A stretch of 45,208 nt of DNA from Bacteroidota bacterium (GTDB lineage: Bacteria; Bacteroidota; Bacteroidia; JAIBAJ01): contig CANJNG010000012.1 of NCBI GenBank assembly GCA_947475205.1, positions 1 to 45,208 of the forward strand, in the 5' to 3' direction. Each line of letters opens with the position of its first letter. The first letter of the stretch is position 1. Below are positions 1-7,867 of the stretch, piece by piece. The position numbers and the translations under genes are program-made. The notes under the pieces are model-generated. The model was not told the origin of the DNA, made no database searches, and saw only the letters and a program-made list of their open reading frames with translations.

Positions 1-94
1 AGCGTTGCCGCCCTTGATGAAGACCAGATTTTGAGACGATTTTGCTCTTGCAATAAAAGCACTTTTTTGTCCATTTGTGTTTTTTGTCGCAAAG

Positions 95-721
95 CTAAGC
101 CCACAAAGGAATACAGAGATTTTGACCTCCACTTTTGTCCATTAACCCTAAAGTGGGATTCTTAATTCGTCGCCAAGGAAAAAGCCTGTCTTTAGTGCCG
201 TGAAGATGAAATACTTTGGCTTGTTTGTCGCTACCTTTCCAGTTTATGGCCTGACTCATACCCCAGCGGAGAAAAGTTGGCGAGGTTTTCATAAACATAT
301 CGTTAAATACTGCCAAATCGGGTTTATCCAATTTTCCGAATATGGAACGAACGATAACCGTTGATTTCATCATAAACCGTGGAGGAATAAATTTATGCAG
401 TGGAACAACGGTGCCAAAGCGAAGCAAAAAAGGTTTTTCGCTTTTATCTTTCATGCTGGAAATAAGAATAACCGGAGTATCGGGCAGGAATTTTTTTATT
501 TCCATTGAAATAATTCCGCCTAAGGAAACACCAATTAATAGTGGATTTTCAGCCTTACGGACGGGTTCGCTAATTCGAAAGGCGTACTCTTGAATAGTTT
601 CATTTATCAGTGGTTCTATCCAATCTATATAAGTAATTTTAGTGCTATTAATTGACAGATTACGAAAAGCCCGGCTATCGGCCCCCAAACCGCTAATCAT
701 AAATATATCGAAATCGCCCAT
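95..721 (-). CDS. alpha/beta hydrolase, C-terminally truncated or altered
   Basis: Alpha/beta-hydrolase fold protein of 208 aa, substrate unknown. The nucleophile elbow GVSLGG is at residues 64-69 (Ser66), and the acid residue is probably Asp178 in HGTKD. After RRIKNP (184-189) the family normally continues with a strand and a GGxH segment carrying the catalytic His. Here the frame runs into an unrelated-looking tail (GLMDKSGGQNLCIPLWA) and stops, so the catalytic His appears to be missing. Another minus-strand frame at the window edge reads NLVFIKGGNA, which may be the displaced end of the domain. I chose the ATG at 721; a TTG at 730 is also in frame. It lies 12 bases behind the TPM gene and is probably co-transcribed with it. 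The fold is clear; whether it is active is doubtful. Confidence 0.7.
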   Translation of the reverse strand: MGDFDIFMISGLGADSRAFRNLSINSTKITYIDWIEPLINETIQEYAFRISEPVRKAENPLLIGVSLGGIISMEIKKFLPDTPVILISSMKDKSEKPFLLRFGTVVPLHKFIPPRFMMKSTVIVRSIFGKLDKPDLAVFNDMFMKTSPTFLRWGMSQAINWKGSDKQAKVFHLHGTKDRLFPWRRIKNPTLGLMDKSGGQNLCIPLWA

Positions 722-733
722 ATTGTGCAATAG

Positions 734-1282
734 CTACTTTCTGTTTTGAGTAAAAGCAATTACCCCATCCCGAATACCTTCAAAATATTGCCTTTCTTTA
801 AAATAGGGTACTATCACCTTATTCATCAAATCGCTTAGTTCTTTGTTTTGCCAGGTTTTTTCTAATCCACTGCTTGTTTTGATTTTAATTTTTTGATGTC
901 CTTTAGATACCACCATCAAAATTCCATTCACCTTTTTACTGTCTATCGCATATTCGGAGGCTATGAGTTGGGTGAGTTCATCAAACTTTACTTTAGCAAC
1001 CCGAGTGGTGTCAAGAGTTACCACATAAATTGACGATTCGGTTTCCTGACGATAATGCTGGATGATAGAGTCGAGCTGGTGCTCTTCTTTGAACGATAAA
1101 ATTTCTTCAAAATCACTAATGTAGCCTTTTGGTTCAGGGATGTTTTTCCTGAAGTGTTCACGGTATGTTTTTAGCGAATCTGGCGAAATCCAAACAAATT
1201 TCTTTTTTGCCTGCTGGCTAAAAGTGGCAACGGAAGACAAGAGAAAAAGGGCAAGAAACAATAAAGGAATTATCTTTTTCAT
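734..1282 (-). CDS. TPM-domain exported protein
   Basis: Protein of 182 aa with a signal peptide (residues 1-22, hydrophobic core LLFLALFLLSSVA). A TPM domain (TPM_phosphatase, PF04536 type) covers about 55-178: a helix ending in LDSIIQ, the strand IYVVTLD, the segment NGILMVVSK, and the C-terminal VIVPYFKERQYFEGIRDGV. Such proteins are exported or membrane-anchored; some have been reported as weak phosphatases and others as photosystem or envelope assembly factors. The role here is unknown. There is no C-terminal membrane anchor, so it is probably periplasmic. A near-consensus -7 box (CATCTTTG on the minus strand, 1312-1319) precedes it. It is followed closely by the hydrolase. Confidence 0.85.
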   Translation of the reverse strand: MKKIIPLLFLALFLLSSVATFSQQAKKKFVWISPDSLKTYREHFRKNIPEPKGYISDFEEILSFKEEHQLDSIIQHYRQETESSIYVVTLDTTRVAKVKFDELTQLIASEYAIDSKKVNGILMVVSKGHQKIKIKTSSGLEKTWQNKELSDLMNKVIVPYFKERQYFEGIRDGVIAFTQNRK

Positions 1283-1427
1283 ACTATTTCAATTATTGGA
1301 GATTTAAAGGGCAAAGATGTTAAAATTAACGGGAGTTACGGATGAAACTTTTGGGGAAAAGAGAGGGCAGTTTATCAAGATAGACACAAATGCCCACATC
1401 CATTTTCCAGCCATTCCAAAATTTCCC

Positions 1428-1435
1428 TATATTTG
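1428..1435 (+). promoter_or_regulatory. Bacteroidota -7 box for bamD
   Basis: TATATTTG matches TAnnTTTG exactly and sits 16 bases before the ATG at 1452. It favours that start over the upstream in-frame ATG at 1317. No clear -33 TTG is seen. Confidence 0.6.
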
Positions 1436-1451
1436 CCGCCCTTTTCAAAAA

Positions 1452-2261
1452 ATGCGTTACTTATCCCTTGTTTTTCTAGTGTCCGTTGGGCTTGGAATGA
1501 GTGGATGCAAGTATCAAAAGTTATTGAAAAGCACCGATTTTAATCTTAAATACGAGATGGCGGTGAAATATTACAACAAACAGGACTATAGTCGGGCTTT
1601 CCCCATCTTCGAGGAGTTGTTAAATATCTATAAAGGCACTGCTAAGGCTTCCGACATATATTACTACTACGCCATGTCGAATTATGGCTTGGGTGATTAT
1701 GCTTTGGCCAGCTATCATTTCAAAAATTACACAAGCACATTTCCTACAGGGGCTAAAGTAGAAGAATGTGCATTTATGGCTGCCTATTGCTATTTCAAAG
1801 ATTCTCCAAACTATAAACTAGACCCCACCAGCACCGAAACAGCCATCAATGAGATGCAACTGTTCATCAATAAATATCCGGAAAGTCCCCGAGTGGCCGA
1901 GTGCAACGATTTGATGGACAAATTAAGGGGAAAATTAGAATTGAAAGCATTTGAAACGGCTAAACTCTATTTTAAAGTTCAGAATTACAAAGCATCTATT
2001 GTGGCATTTAACAATATGACCAAGGAGTTTCCAGAAAGTACACGCCGAGAGGAGTGTGTGTTCTTAGGCTTGAAATCACGCTATCTCTTAGCCATAAATA
2101 GTATTGAAGAAAAGAAAGAGGAACGCTTGGAAGCAACCCGCAAAGCCTATTTAGACTTTTTGGACGCCTATCCAAAATCAGCATATTTGGAAGATGCTGA
2201 AAAGTTCTACACCGACGTAAACAAAGAATCAGCTAAAATAAAAATTCACTCTAAATCATAA
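1452..2261 (+). CDS. bamD: outer membrane protein assembly factor BamD
   Basis: Lipoprotein of 269 aa with the lipobox GMSGC (Cys19), followed by tetratricopeptide-like repeats: EMAVKYYNKQDYSRAFPIFEELL, the segment around YYAMSNYGLGDYALASYHF, and further helices ending near residue 260. BamD is the periplasmic lipoprotein partner of BamA in beta-barrel insertion into the outer membrane. The open frame extends upstream to 1317, but the first 45 codons look unlike a leader, and the promoter box at 1428-1435 lies inside them, so the start at 1452 is preferred. The omega-like gene follows after 10 bases. The pair leads the bamD - omega - coaBC - DUF4835 run often seen in Bacteroidota. Confidence 0.9.
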   Translation: MRYLSLVFLVSVGLGMSGCKYQKLLKSTDFNLKYEMAVKYYNKQDYSRAFPIFEELLNIYKGTAKASDIYYYYAMSNYGLGDYALASYHFKNYTSTFPTGAKVEECAFMAAYCYFKDSPNYKLDPTSTETAINEMQLFINKYPESPRVAECNDLMDKLRGKLELKAFETAKLYFKVQNYKASIVAFNNMTKEFPESTRREECVFLGLKSRYLLAINSIEEKKEERLEATRKAYLDFLDAYPKSAYLEDAEKFYTDVNKESAKIKIHSKS

Positions 2262-2271
2262 TCAAAGCAAA

Positions 2272-2595
2272 ATGAGCAAAGCCTCCCCAACTACAATTAC
2301 CCGTGACGTTCGTCAGTTTGACAAAAACAGCGGCAATATTTATGAAACCTTAGCGGTAATTTCTAAACGAGCCAACCAAATTTCGGTTGACTTGAAAGAA
2401 GAATTGAGTACTAAGTTAGAAGAGTTCCAATCGGCTACCGACAACTTGGAAGAAATGTATGAAAACCGTGAGCAAATTGAAATTTCTAAGCAATACGAAA
2501 GAATGGCCAAACCATCATTATTGGCAATTCAGGAGTTCTTAGACGATGAGATTTATTCTCGCAATCCGGCTAAAGAAGAAGAGCCGGTTCTGTAG
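2272..2595 (+). CDS. rpoZ: RNA polymerase omega subunit-like protein (RpoZ/Rpb6 family)
   Basis: Acidic protein of 107 aa, Bacteroidota-type omega subunit. The segment GNIYETLAVISKRANQIS (about 21-38) is the conserved helix that in omega/Rpb6 clamps the RNA polymerase beta' subunit. A charged helical stretch (SVDLKEELSTKLEEF) and a C-terminal helix follow. Omega helps fold and hold the polymerase core. The gene starts 10 bases after bamD and is surely co-transcribed with it. The family assignment comes from this motif and gene order; Bacteroidota omega is divergent and is often annotated as hypothetical. Confidence 0.8.
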   Translation: MSKASPTTITRDVRQFDKNSGNIYETLAVISKRANQISVDLKEELSTKLEEFQSATDNLEEMYENREQIEISKQYERMAKPSLLAIQEFLDDEIYSRNPAKEEEPVL

Positions 2596-2780
2596 GCATT
2601 GAAAAGAAATAACCTATACATTTAGGCTTGTTCTTTTGTCCTATTTCTTCGTTATGAATTTTGCTAAGAGAAGCATGGCTATTAGCTACAATTCATGCCT
2701 TGAAAACGAACAAAATTACATCGCCTACTTTGTACAACTTATTTCTTTACAATGCCTTGTTTTCTTTTCCAACAACAAAT

Positions 2781-2820
2781 ACAACAAGCCTGCAATAAAT
2801 GTGGGCTTTTGTTGTGTTTA
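2781..2820 (+). terminator. hairpin with T-rich tail between omega gene and coaBC
   Basis: ACAACAAGCC (2781-2790) pairs with GGCTT..GTTGT (2804-2815), with a two-base bulge and a loop of about 13 bases, then GTTT. It could end or attenuate the bamD-rpoZ transcript before coaBC. Moderate support: the loop is long and the T run is short. The surrounding 2596-2857 holds no convincing gene. Confidence 0.4.
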
Positions 2821-2857
2821 AATGGGAATGTTTGTTTTGGAATTAGAACATAAGTAA

Positions 2858-4057
2858 ATGCTTGCCCAAAAAAAAATAATAGTAGGTGTCTGCGGCGGAA
2901 TTGCTGCATACAAATCGGCTATGCTTATTCGGCTATTGGTGAAAAATGGAGCAGAGGTAAAAGTGCTGATGACCCCCGCGGCTAAAGACTTTATTTCGCC
3001 ACTTACTCTGGCTACACTAAGCAAAAACCCTGTAAAGGAAGTTTTCTTTTCAGCTGCGGATGGAGCATGGAATAATCATGTGGAGTTAGGACTTTGGGCT
3101 GATGTGTTTGTAATTGCCCCGGCAACGGCAAACACTTTGGCTAAGATGGCTAACGGTCTTTGCGACAATTTGCTTTTAGCTACTTACCTGTCAGCGAAAT
3201 GTCCGGTGATGTTTGCCCCTGCAATGGATTTAGATATGCATCAGCATCCGACAACCAAACGGAATATTCAAACTTTGGTGGGATTTGGAAATCGATTAAT
3301 TCCTTCTGAATCGGGCGAATTGGCATCAGGGCTTTATGGAGAAGGACGAATGGCCGAACCGGAAACTATTTATAAAGCAATAGTTGAATTCTTTGCTTCA
3401 TCACAAAAGTTAAAAGGACAAAAAGTGTTGATAACCGCCGGGCCAACCTACGAAGCAATTGACCCTGTAAGATTTATTGGCAATCACAGCAGCGGGAAAA
3501 TGGGTATTGCCTTGGCTGAAAAAGCTGCCTCTATGGGAGCTGACGTTACCTTAGTGTGCGGTCCTTCCCAATTGGCTTCAAACTCCAGTATCAAACGGAT
3601 AAATGTTACCACTTCGGATGAAATGTTTAAGATCGTTGATGCACATTTTTCCGAATCAGACATTTGCATTATGGCAGCAGCGGTAGCCGATTACAAACCT
3701 GAAACAGCAGCTACTGAGAAAATAAAAAAGAAAGCCGAATCCTTGAATCTGGAATTGGTAAAAACTGTGGATATTTTGGGAGCGATTTCCAAATCAAAAA
3801 AGAAAGGGCAAATTTTGGTGGGATTTGCCTTAGAAACCCAAAACGAACTGGACTATGCTATCGGGAAATTGGAGAAGAAAAACTTGGATTTAGTGGTGAT
3901 GAATTCGCTGAAAACCGAGGGTGCAGGCTTTGGACATAATACGAACAAGGTTACGCTTATCACAAAATCAAAAGTTCCGGAAACAACCGAATTGCTTACA
4001 AAAAATGAGGTGGCAGAAATTATCCTTGAAAAAGTGCTTACTTTGCAACATACATAA
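2858..4057 (+). CDS. coaBC: bifunctional phosphopantothenoylcysteine decarboxylase / phosphopantothenate-cysteine ligase
   Basis: Protein of 399 aa, two-domain CoaBC of coenzyme A synthesis: CoaB joins cysteine to 4'-phosphopantothenate and CoaC decarboxylates the product. The N-terminal flavoprotein domain (1-180) shows VGVCGGIAAYK, the active-site His74 in NHVELG, the PAMDLDM segment (121-127; the usual PAMNxxMW motif with Asp for Asn) and the flap GLYGEGRMAEP. The CoaB domain (about 187-395) shows ITAGPTYEAIDPVRFI, NHSSGKMG and AAVADYKP. Full length. The DUF4835 gene begins on the base after its stop. No promoter box was found just upstream, so it may be read through from bamD-rpoZ. Confidence 0.95.
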   Translation: MLAQKKIIVGVCGGIAAYKSAMLIRLLVKNGAEVKVLMTPAAKDFISPLTLATLSKNPVKEVFFSAADGAWNNHVELGLWADVFVIAPATANTLAKMANGLCDNLLLATYLSAKCPVMFAPAMDLDMHQHPTTKRNIQTLVGFGNRLIPSESGELASGLYGEGRMAEPETIYKAIVEFFASSQKLKGQKVLITAGPTYEAIDPVRFIGNHSSGKMGIALAEKAASMGADVTLVCGPSQLASNSSIKRINVTTSDEMFKIVDAHFSESDICIMAAAVADYKPETAATEKIKKKAESLNLELVKTVDILGAISKSKKKGQILVGFALETQNELDYAIGKLEKKNLDLVVMNSLKTEGAGFGHNTNKVTLITKSKVPETTELLTKNEVAEIILEKVLTLQHT

Positions 4058-4957
4058 ATGAGGAAATTGCTTTTTATTTTGTTTGCTTTGGGAATGTTTT
4101 TCCAAAGTAAGGCTCAGGAACTTAACTGTCAGGTTACGGTAAATGCCCAACAAATTAACGGGGATAAAACCATTTTCGAGACTTTGAAGAAACAGGTGCA
4201 GGATTTTATGAATAACACCCGCTGGACAAACAGCGACCAGTTTAAGCAGGATGAAAAAATTGAATGCAGCATACTCATTAACGTTACCGAGCGGGTTAGC
4301 ACCGAAGAATTTAAGGGTTCGATTCAAATTCAAAGCCGTCGTCCGGTTTTTAAAACCAATTATCCTTGTGTAATTATCAATCACCAAGACCCCGATTTTC
4401 AATTTCAGTATGTGGCTAACCAGCCCTTTATTTTAAATGAAAACACCTATAACGGAAACCTTATTTCGGTGCTGGCTTTTTATGCCAATATGATTATTGG
4501 AATGGATTACGATACCTACGCACTGAAAGGCGGAGAAGCCAGTTTTCAAAAGGCGGTTACGATTGTGAATAACGCCCAAAGTGCTTCGGAGAAGGGGTGG
4601 AAAGCCTTCGACAATAACCGAAACCGTTATTGGTTTTCGGAGAATATTTTGAACCCCCGCTTTGTTGGAGTGCGTGAGGCCATGTATAAATATCACCGCT
4701 TGGGCTTGGATATTATGACTGATAAACTTGAAGACGGCAAAAAAGTAATTCTGCAAACCTTAGATGATATTTTGAAAGTATCGAAAGACCAACCCAACTC
4801 GTTTTTGCTACAGTTTGTGTTCAATGCTAAAAACGAAGAGATAATCGGGATGTTTAAAACAAATACGGCTCCCGATGTGCAGCAGCAAGTGATAACCAAA
4901 ATGACGAATATGGATCCGGGTAATGCCATGAAGTACCAGAAAATTGTGGGGAATTGA
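4058..4957 (+). CDS. DUF4835 family secreted protein
   Basis: Protein of 299 aa with a signal peptide ending near FFQSKAQ (19-20). The mature part matches the DUF4835 family of Bacteroidota: an N-terminal strand-rich part (ELNCQVTVNAQQI, IECSILINVTERVSTEEFKGSIQIQSRRPV), the central LISVLAFYANMIIGMDYDTY, and a C-terminal helical part (GWKAFDNNRNRYWF, DPGNAMKYQKI). The function of the family is unknown. Its constant position behind coaBC and near bamD suggests an envelope role, but that is inference. The start codon abuts the coaBC stop, so translation is probably coupled. Confidence 0.88.
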   Translation: MRKLLFILFALGMFFQSKAQELNCQVTVNAQQINGDKTIFETLKKQVQDFMNNTRWTNSDQFKQDEKIECSILINVTERVSTEEFKGSIQIQSRRPVFKTNYPCVIINHQDPDFQFQYVANQPFILNENTYNGNLISVLAFYANMIIGMDYDTYALKGGEASFQKAVTIVNNAQSASEKGWKAFDNNRNRYWFSENILNPRFVGVREAMYKYHRLGLDIMTDKLEDGKKVILQTLDDILKVSKDQPNSFLLQFVFNAKNEEIIGMFKTNTAPDVQQQVITKMTNMDPGNAMKYQKIVGN

Positions 4958-4984
4958 GTAAGTTCCTTCATCTATCAAATTACC

Positions 4985-4992
4985 TATCTTTG
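4985..4992 (+). promoter_or_regulatory. Bacteroidota -7 box for the response regulator
   Basis: TATCTTTG, an exact TAnnTTTG match, followed by CCGC and then the ATG at 5001, only eight bases after the box. The leader would be very short. Confidence 0.55.
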
Positions 4993-5000
4993 CCGCGTTT

Positions 5001-5669
5001 ATGTCTTCAATCAAAATAATTATCGCCGACAGCAGTTTGTTAATCCGTGAGGGATTGAAAGCCCTTATATCTTCTCAAACCGATTTAAAAGTGGTGGCAG
5101 AGGCTGAATGTAGCGATGATTTAAACAATATCAAGTTGCTTCGAGGTGCTGATGTTTTGATAATTGATTTTACGGAAGTTGATTTCAAACCGGAAGATAT
5201 TGCTAAGGCTATAGTGGTAAATCCAAAATTGAAAGTCTTAGCCATTTCCAACCAAATTTCAAAACCACATATTCTCCGTGCTATTGAAGCAGGCATTTCA
5301 GGTTATGTGCTAAAAGATTGCGACCGCGATGAAATTTTAGAAGCCGTTATTAAAACCAATGATGGTAAGAATTTCTTCTGCGGGAAAATTTTAGATGCCA
5401 TAATGGTAAATCACGACAACACTGCCAATTTAGGAGAAATTGCCAGTTGCTGCGAACCTGTGGACATCAGCAATCGTGAAATGGAAATCATTCGTTTGAT
5501 AGCTGAAGGGCTAACCAATAAAGACATTGCCGATAAACTATTCCTGAGTGCACATACAGTAAACACGCATCGCAAAAACATTATGCAAAAATTAGGCATT
5601 GGCAACACTGCCGGTCTGGTAATGTATGCTTTAAAGGAAAAGATTATTACTACAGAAACGGCAGACTAA
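5001..5669 (+). CDS. NarL/LuxR-type response regulator, orphan
   Basis: Protein of 222 aa. The receiver domain (4-120) has a likely phospho-acceptor Asp56 in DVLIIDF, a Ser in LAIS, and the conserved Lys in GYVLKD. The acidic pair that normally opens the domain (DD) is reduced to one Asp (IIIADSS), so metal binding may be weak. A LuxR/FixJ helix-turn-helix follows (about 153-212): ISNREMEIIRLIAEGLTNKDIA, LSAHTVNTHRKNIMQKLG. There is no histidine kinase beside it. It has its own promoter box at 4985-4992. It probably binds DNA as a dimer; the targets cannot be told. Confidence 0.88.
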   Translation: MSSIKIIIADSSLLIREGLKALISSQTDLKVVAEAECSDDLNNIKLLRGADVLIIDFTEVDFKPEDIAKAIVVNPKLKVLAISNQISKPHILRAIEAGISGYVLKDCDRDEILEAVIKTNDGKNFFCGKILDAIMVNHDNTANLGEIASCCEPVDISNREMEIIRLIAEGLTNKDIADKLFLSAHTVNTHRKNIMQKLGIGNTAGLVMYALKEKIITTETAD

Positions 5670-5684
5670 GCAAATTTCAGGGGG

Positions 5685-6935
5685 CTAATACAAATTTTCA
5701 ACGGAAACCAACTTTCTTGTTTCCGCTGCGGCTTTTACCACTACCAATCCCGAAACGCCATCCAAACCTACAATTGATTTGCCCGCTGGAAGAATCCGGC
5801 TTAAAAGCATTTTCCCTTCTAAAGAATAAACCTGAATTGAGAAAGGCTTAGTGTCCATTTTTTCTACGATTAGAGCGTTTCCGTCTATCCACATTTTGGT
5901 CTTATTTTCTGTGGGATAATTAATTGAAACAGCCGTGCAATTTGGCTGCCCCATCACATTGTAAAGAAACTGAGTGGTTTTAACAATAATACCTTCCCAA
6001 TCGGGGTCGGTTACCGGCCCGGGCGGAAAAGCACCATTTACCACACCCCAGTATTCGTGCAACTGCCCTGCTCCACTATAAAACTCGTGAACTTCGCCAA
6101 GGTGGTTTAGTCGTTCGTGCATCAAAGCCGAACCATATACCCAAGGAGCGGTAAATAGTGCCGAAAACGGATAGCCTTCACTATATGGAACCACTGGGTC
6201 GGCATCGCCATGAAACATAATGGCGGGAATATATTCCGTAGCACTAATCCACGAAGTATCTTGAATAGCCCCCCAGCACCCAACCAAAGCATTGGGGCGA
6301 GAGGAATGTGTATAAGAATTCCCTTCACAATCTTTACAGCCTAAATCGGGTTGGGGTGGAAATGCAGCACTATAGGTGCTTTGCAACCTTTCGGCATTGC
6401 TGCAATACATTTCTGATAACCACAAAAACGTTCCGGCACTGCTGCCCAAAACAAACACTTGATTGGTATCAATCCCATACAATTCACTTTTTTCTTTCAT
6501 AAAGCGGATGGCAGCACTACCGTCTTGAGTTGCCCTCCAAATAGCCCTTTCAACACTCCCGGTGCTGGTAGCATTAAGCGTTATCCGATAATCAATAGAG
6601 GCTGTAACATAGCCGTAATGGGCTAAAGTGTCGGCCAAATACTGCATATCGTTATTGTCTTTTGTTCCACTGATGAATCCGCCGCCATGAGCCAAAATGA
6701 TGAGCGGACGTTTAAGCATTGTATCGCCAATGGGTTGCCAAATATCCATTTTAAGGTCGAGGTCGGTGGTAACATTTTCGGCTACATAAACAGCGGGAAT
6801 AGACGGTACGTTGGCATACACTACATCGGAAATCTTAGCCACCTGCGAAAAAACCCTACTAGTATAACGACAAGGTTGAGCAGTTGCCGCAAAGCCTGTA
6901 CAAATCAAAATTAACAAGAAAGTAAATTGTTTCAT
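5685..6935 (-). CDS. secreted alpha/beta-hydrolase (carboxylesterase-like) with type IX type A-like C-terminal domain
   Basis: Protein of 416 aa with a signal peptide (cleavage near AATAQ, residue 20). The esterase core (55-330) has the oxyanion motif HGGGF (83-87), the nucleophile elbow GSSAG (Ser166), the acid Asp246 in HGDADPVVP and the base His293 in GQLHEYW, so the triad looks complete. The last 70 residues (IQVYSLEGKMLL, GLDGVSGLVVVKAA, KLVSVENLY) resemble the type A sorting domain recognised by the type IX secretion system, which would place the enzyme outside the cell. It could act on ester-linked sugars or lipids; the substrate is not readable. A -7-like TATTTTCG (6940-6947, minus) abuts the start and is doubtful as a promoter. 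Confidence 0.85.
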   Translation of the reverse strand: MKQFTFLLILICTGFAATAQPCRYTSRVFSQVAKISDVVYANVPSIPAVYVAENVTTDLDLKMDIWQPIGDTMLKRPLIILAHGGGFISGTKDNNDMQYLADTLAHYGYVTASIDYRITLNATSTGSVERAIWRATQDGSAAIRFMKEKSELYGIDTNQVFVLGSSAGTFLWLSEMYCSNAERLQSTYSAAFPPQPDLGCKDCEGNSYTHSSRPNALVGCWGAIQDTSWISATEYIPAIMFHGDADPVVPYSEGYPFSALFTAPWVYGSALMHERLNHLGEVHEFYSGAGQLHEYWGVVNGAFPPGPVTDPDWEGIIVKTTQFLYNVMGQPNCTAVSINYPTENKTKMWIDGNALIVEKMDTKPFSIQVYSLEGKMLLSRILPAGKSIVGLDGVSGLVVVKAAAETRKLVSVENLY

Positions 6936-7071
6936 TGGGCGAAAATACTGAAAGAAACGATTAGCTCATTTTTCAAGGGCTAGCTTAGTTCCCTTTTCGT
7001 CAAGGGCAACCACAATTAATACCCTTAACAAAATTTTTAGAAAATCAATTTCACACAAATCGAAAGTCTTA

Positions 7072-7079
7072 TACATTTG
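7072..7079 (+). promoter_or_regulatory. Bacteroidota -7 box for the DUF1573 gene
   Basis: TACATTTG, an exact TAnnTTTG match, 26 bases before the ATG at 7106. Confidence 0.55.
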
Positions 7080-7105
7080 TAACCCGAATCACAAATAAAA
7101 AATCA

Positions 7106-7576
7106 ATGAAAAAAGTATTACTTGCCTTAATTTTTTCTGCCGGAATGGTGAGTGTTAACGCTCAAGATGCCGCCACACCTGCACCTCCGGTAAACGACAA
7201 TCCAAATGCTCCTGAAATTGTATTTGAAAAAGAAGTACACGATTACGGAACCATGAAACAAGGCGGAAATGGTGAATGCGAATTCAAATTTAAGAACACA
7301 GGTAAAGAGCCACTGATTATCAGCAATGCCCGTGGAAGTTGCGGTTGCACTGTTCCTCATTGGCCAAAAGACCCCATTAAACCGGGAGAAACAAACGTTA
7401 TAAAAGTAAACTACGATACTAAACGTGTAGGGCCCATTAACAAAACTGTTACTATAACTTCAAATGCCAAATCAGCAACTAAAACCATCCGCATAAGTGG
7501 AACTATAGAGGCTGTTCCTACTGAAGAAACAATGCCGGTAAATAACAATCCCGGAGCACCATTGGAAAAGAAATAA
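7106..7576 (+). CDS. DUF1573 domain exported protein
   Basis: Protein of 156 aa with a signal peptide (MKKVLLALIFSAGMVSVNAQ). One DUF1573 Ig-like domain (about 37-135) follows, with the family hallmarks: EVHDYGTMKQG, FKFKNTGKEPLIISNARGSCGCT, KPGETNVIKVNYDT and VTITSNA. The CGCT motif is characteristic of the family; the fold is related to ASH/MSP-like beta-sandwiches. It is abundant in Bacteroidota envelopes and its function is unknown. It stands alone, with its own promoter (7072-7079) and a strong terminator (7595-7618). Confidence 0.88.
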   Translation: MKKVLLALIFSAGMVSVNAQDAATPAPPVNDNPNAPEIVFEKEVHDYGTMKQGGNGECEFKFKNTGKEPLIISNARGSCGCTVPHWPKDPIKPGETNVIKVNYDTKRVGPINKTVTITSNAKSATKTIRISGTIEAVPTEETMPVNNNPGAPLEKK

Positions 7577-7594
7577 ATTGTTTTTATGATATTC

Positions 7595-7620
7595 AAAAGC
7601 CGCAGAGATGCGGCTTTTGT
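7595..7620 (+). terminator. strong hairpin terminator
   Basis: AAAAGCCGCA (7595-7604), loop GAGA, TGCGGCTTTT (7609-7618): a perfect 10-bp stem with a T-rich end. It follows the DUF1573 stop by 19 bases. Confidence 0.85.
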
Positions 7621-7797
7621 GTTTTAGGGGAGTTCAGAAGTAAGAGCTTCTGTTCTTGCAATCGTTTGTTTCAGGGAGAGTCAAGTATCAAAAAGATGTA
7701 AACCTGAAAAACCTGTAAGATATTAAATTTCTGACAATTACGTGCCAAAATTTAAAATTGACTCCGTAAAGGGAGAAAACCACCCTAGTGTTAAATT

Positions 7798-7826
7798 ATC
7801 TATTAGTTCAATTTGAACTAATAGAT
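7798..7826. repeat. 29-bp perfect palindrome between convergent genes
   Basis: A 14-base arm (7798-7811, ending TTAGTTCAA) and its exact reverse complement (7813-7826) flank one central T. It is AT-rich with no T tract, so it is unlike the terminators in this window. It lies between the 3' ends of the DUF1573 gene and lepA. Parts of it recur near 6975 and 23813-23885. The rest of 7621-7867 shows no gene. Confidence 0.6.
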
Positions 7827-7867
7827 AGCCCTAATTTATTCTTGTGTCAATAATTGCCGATTAGGCA

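Noticed and set aside
1317-1451. Upstream extension of bamD by 45 codons
   Set aside because: The promoter box lies inside it and it would bury the lipoprotein leader.
2636-2821. Open frame of 61 codons between the omega-like gene and coaBC
   Set aside because: Low-complexity and aromatic-rich without a leader, and it ends inside the hairpin 2781-2815.
3968-4402. Minus-strand frame of 144 codons over coaBC and the DUF4835 gene
   Set aside because: It is antisense to two well-supported genes and has no recognisable domain.
7680-7730. AACCTGAAAAACCTGTAAG segment as an intergenic repeat
   Set aside because: Only a short direct repeat of ACCTG; without a second arm or second copy in the window it cannot be supported.
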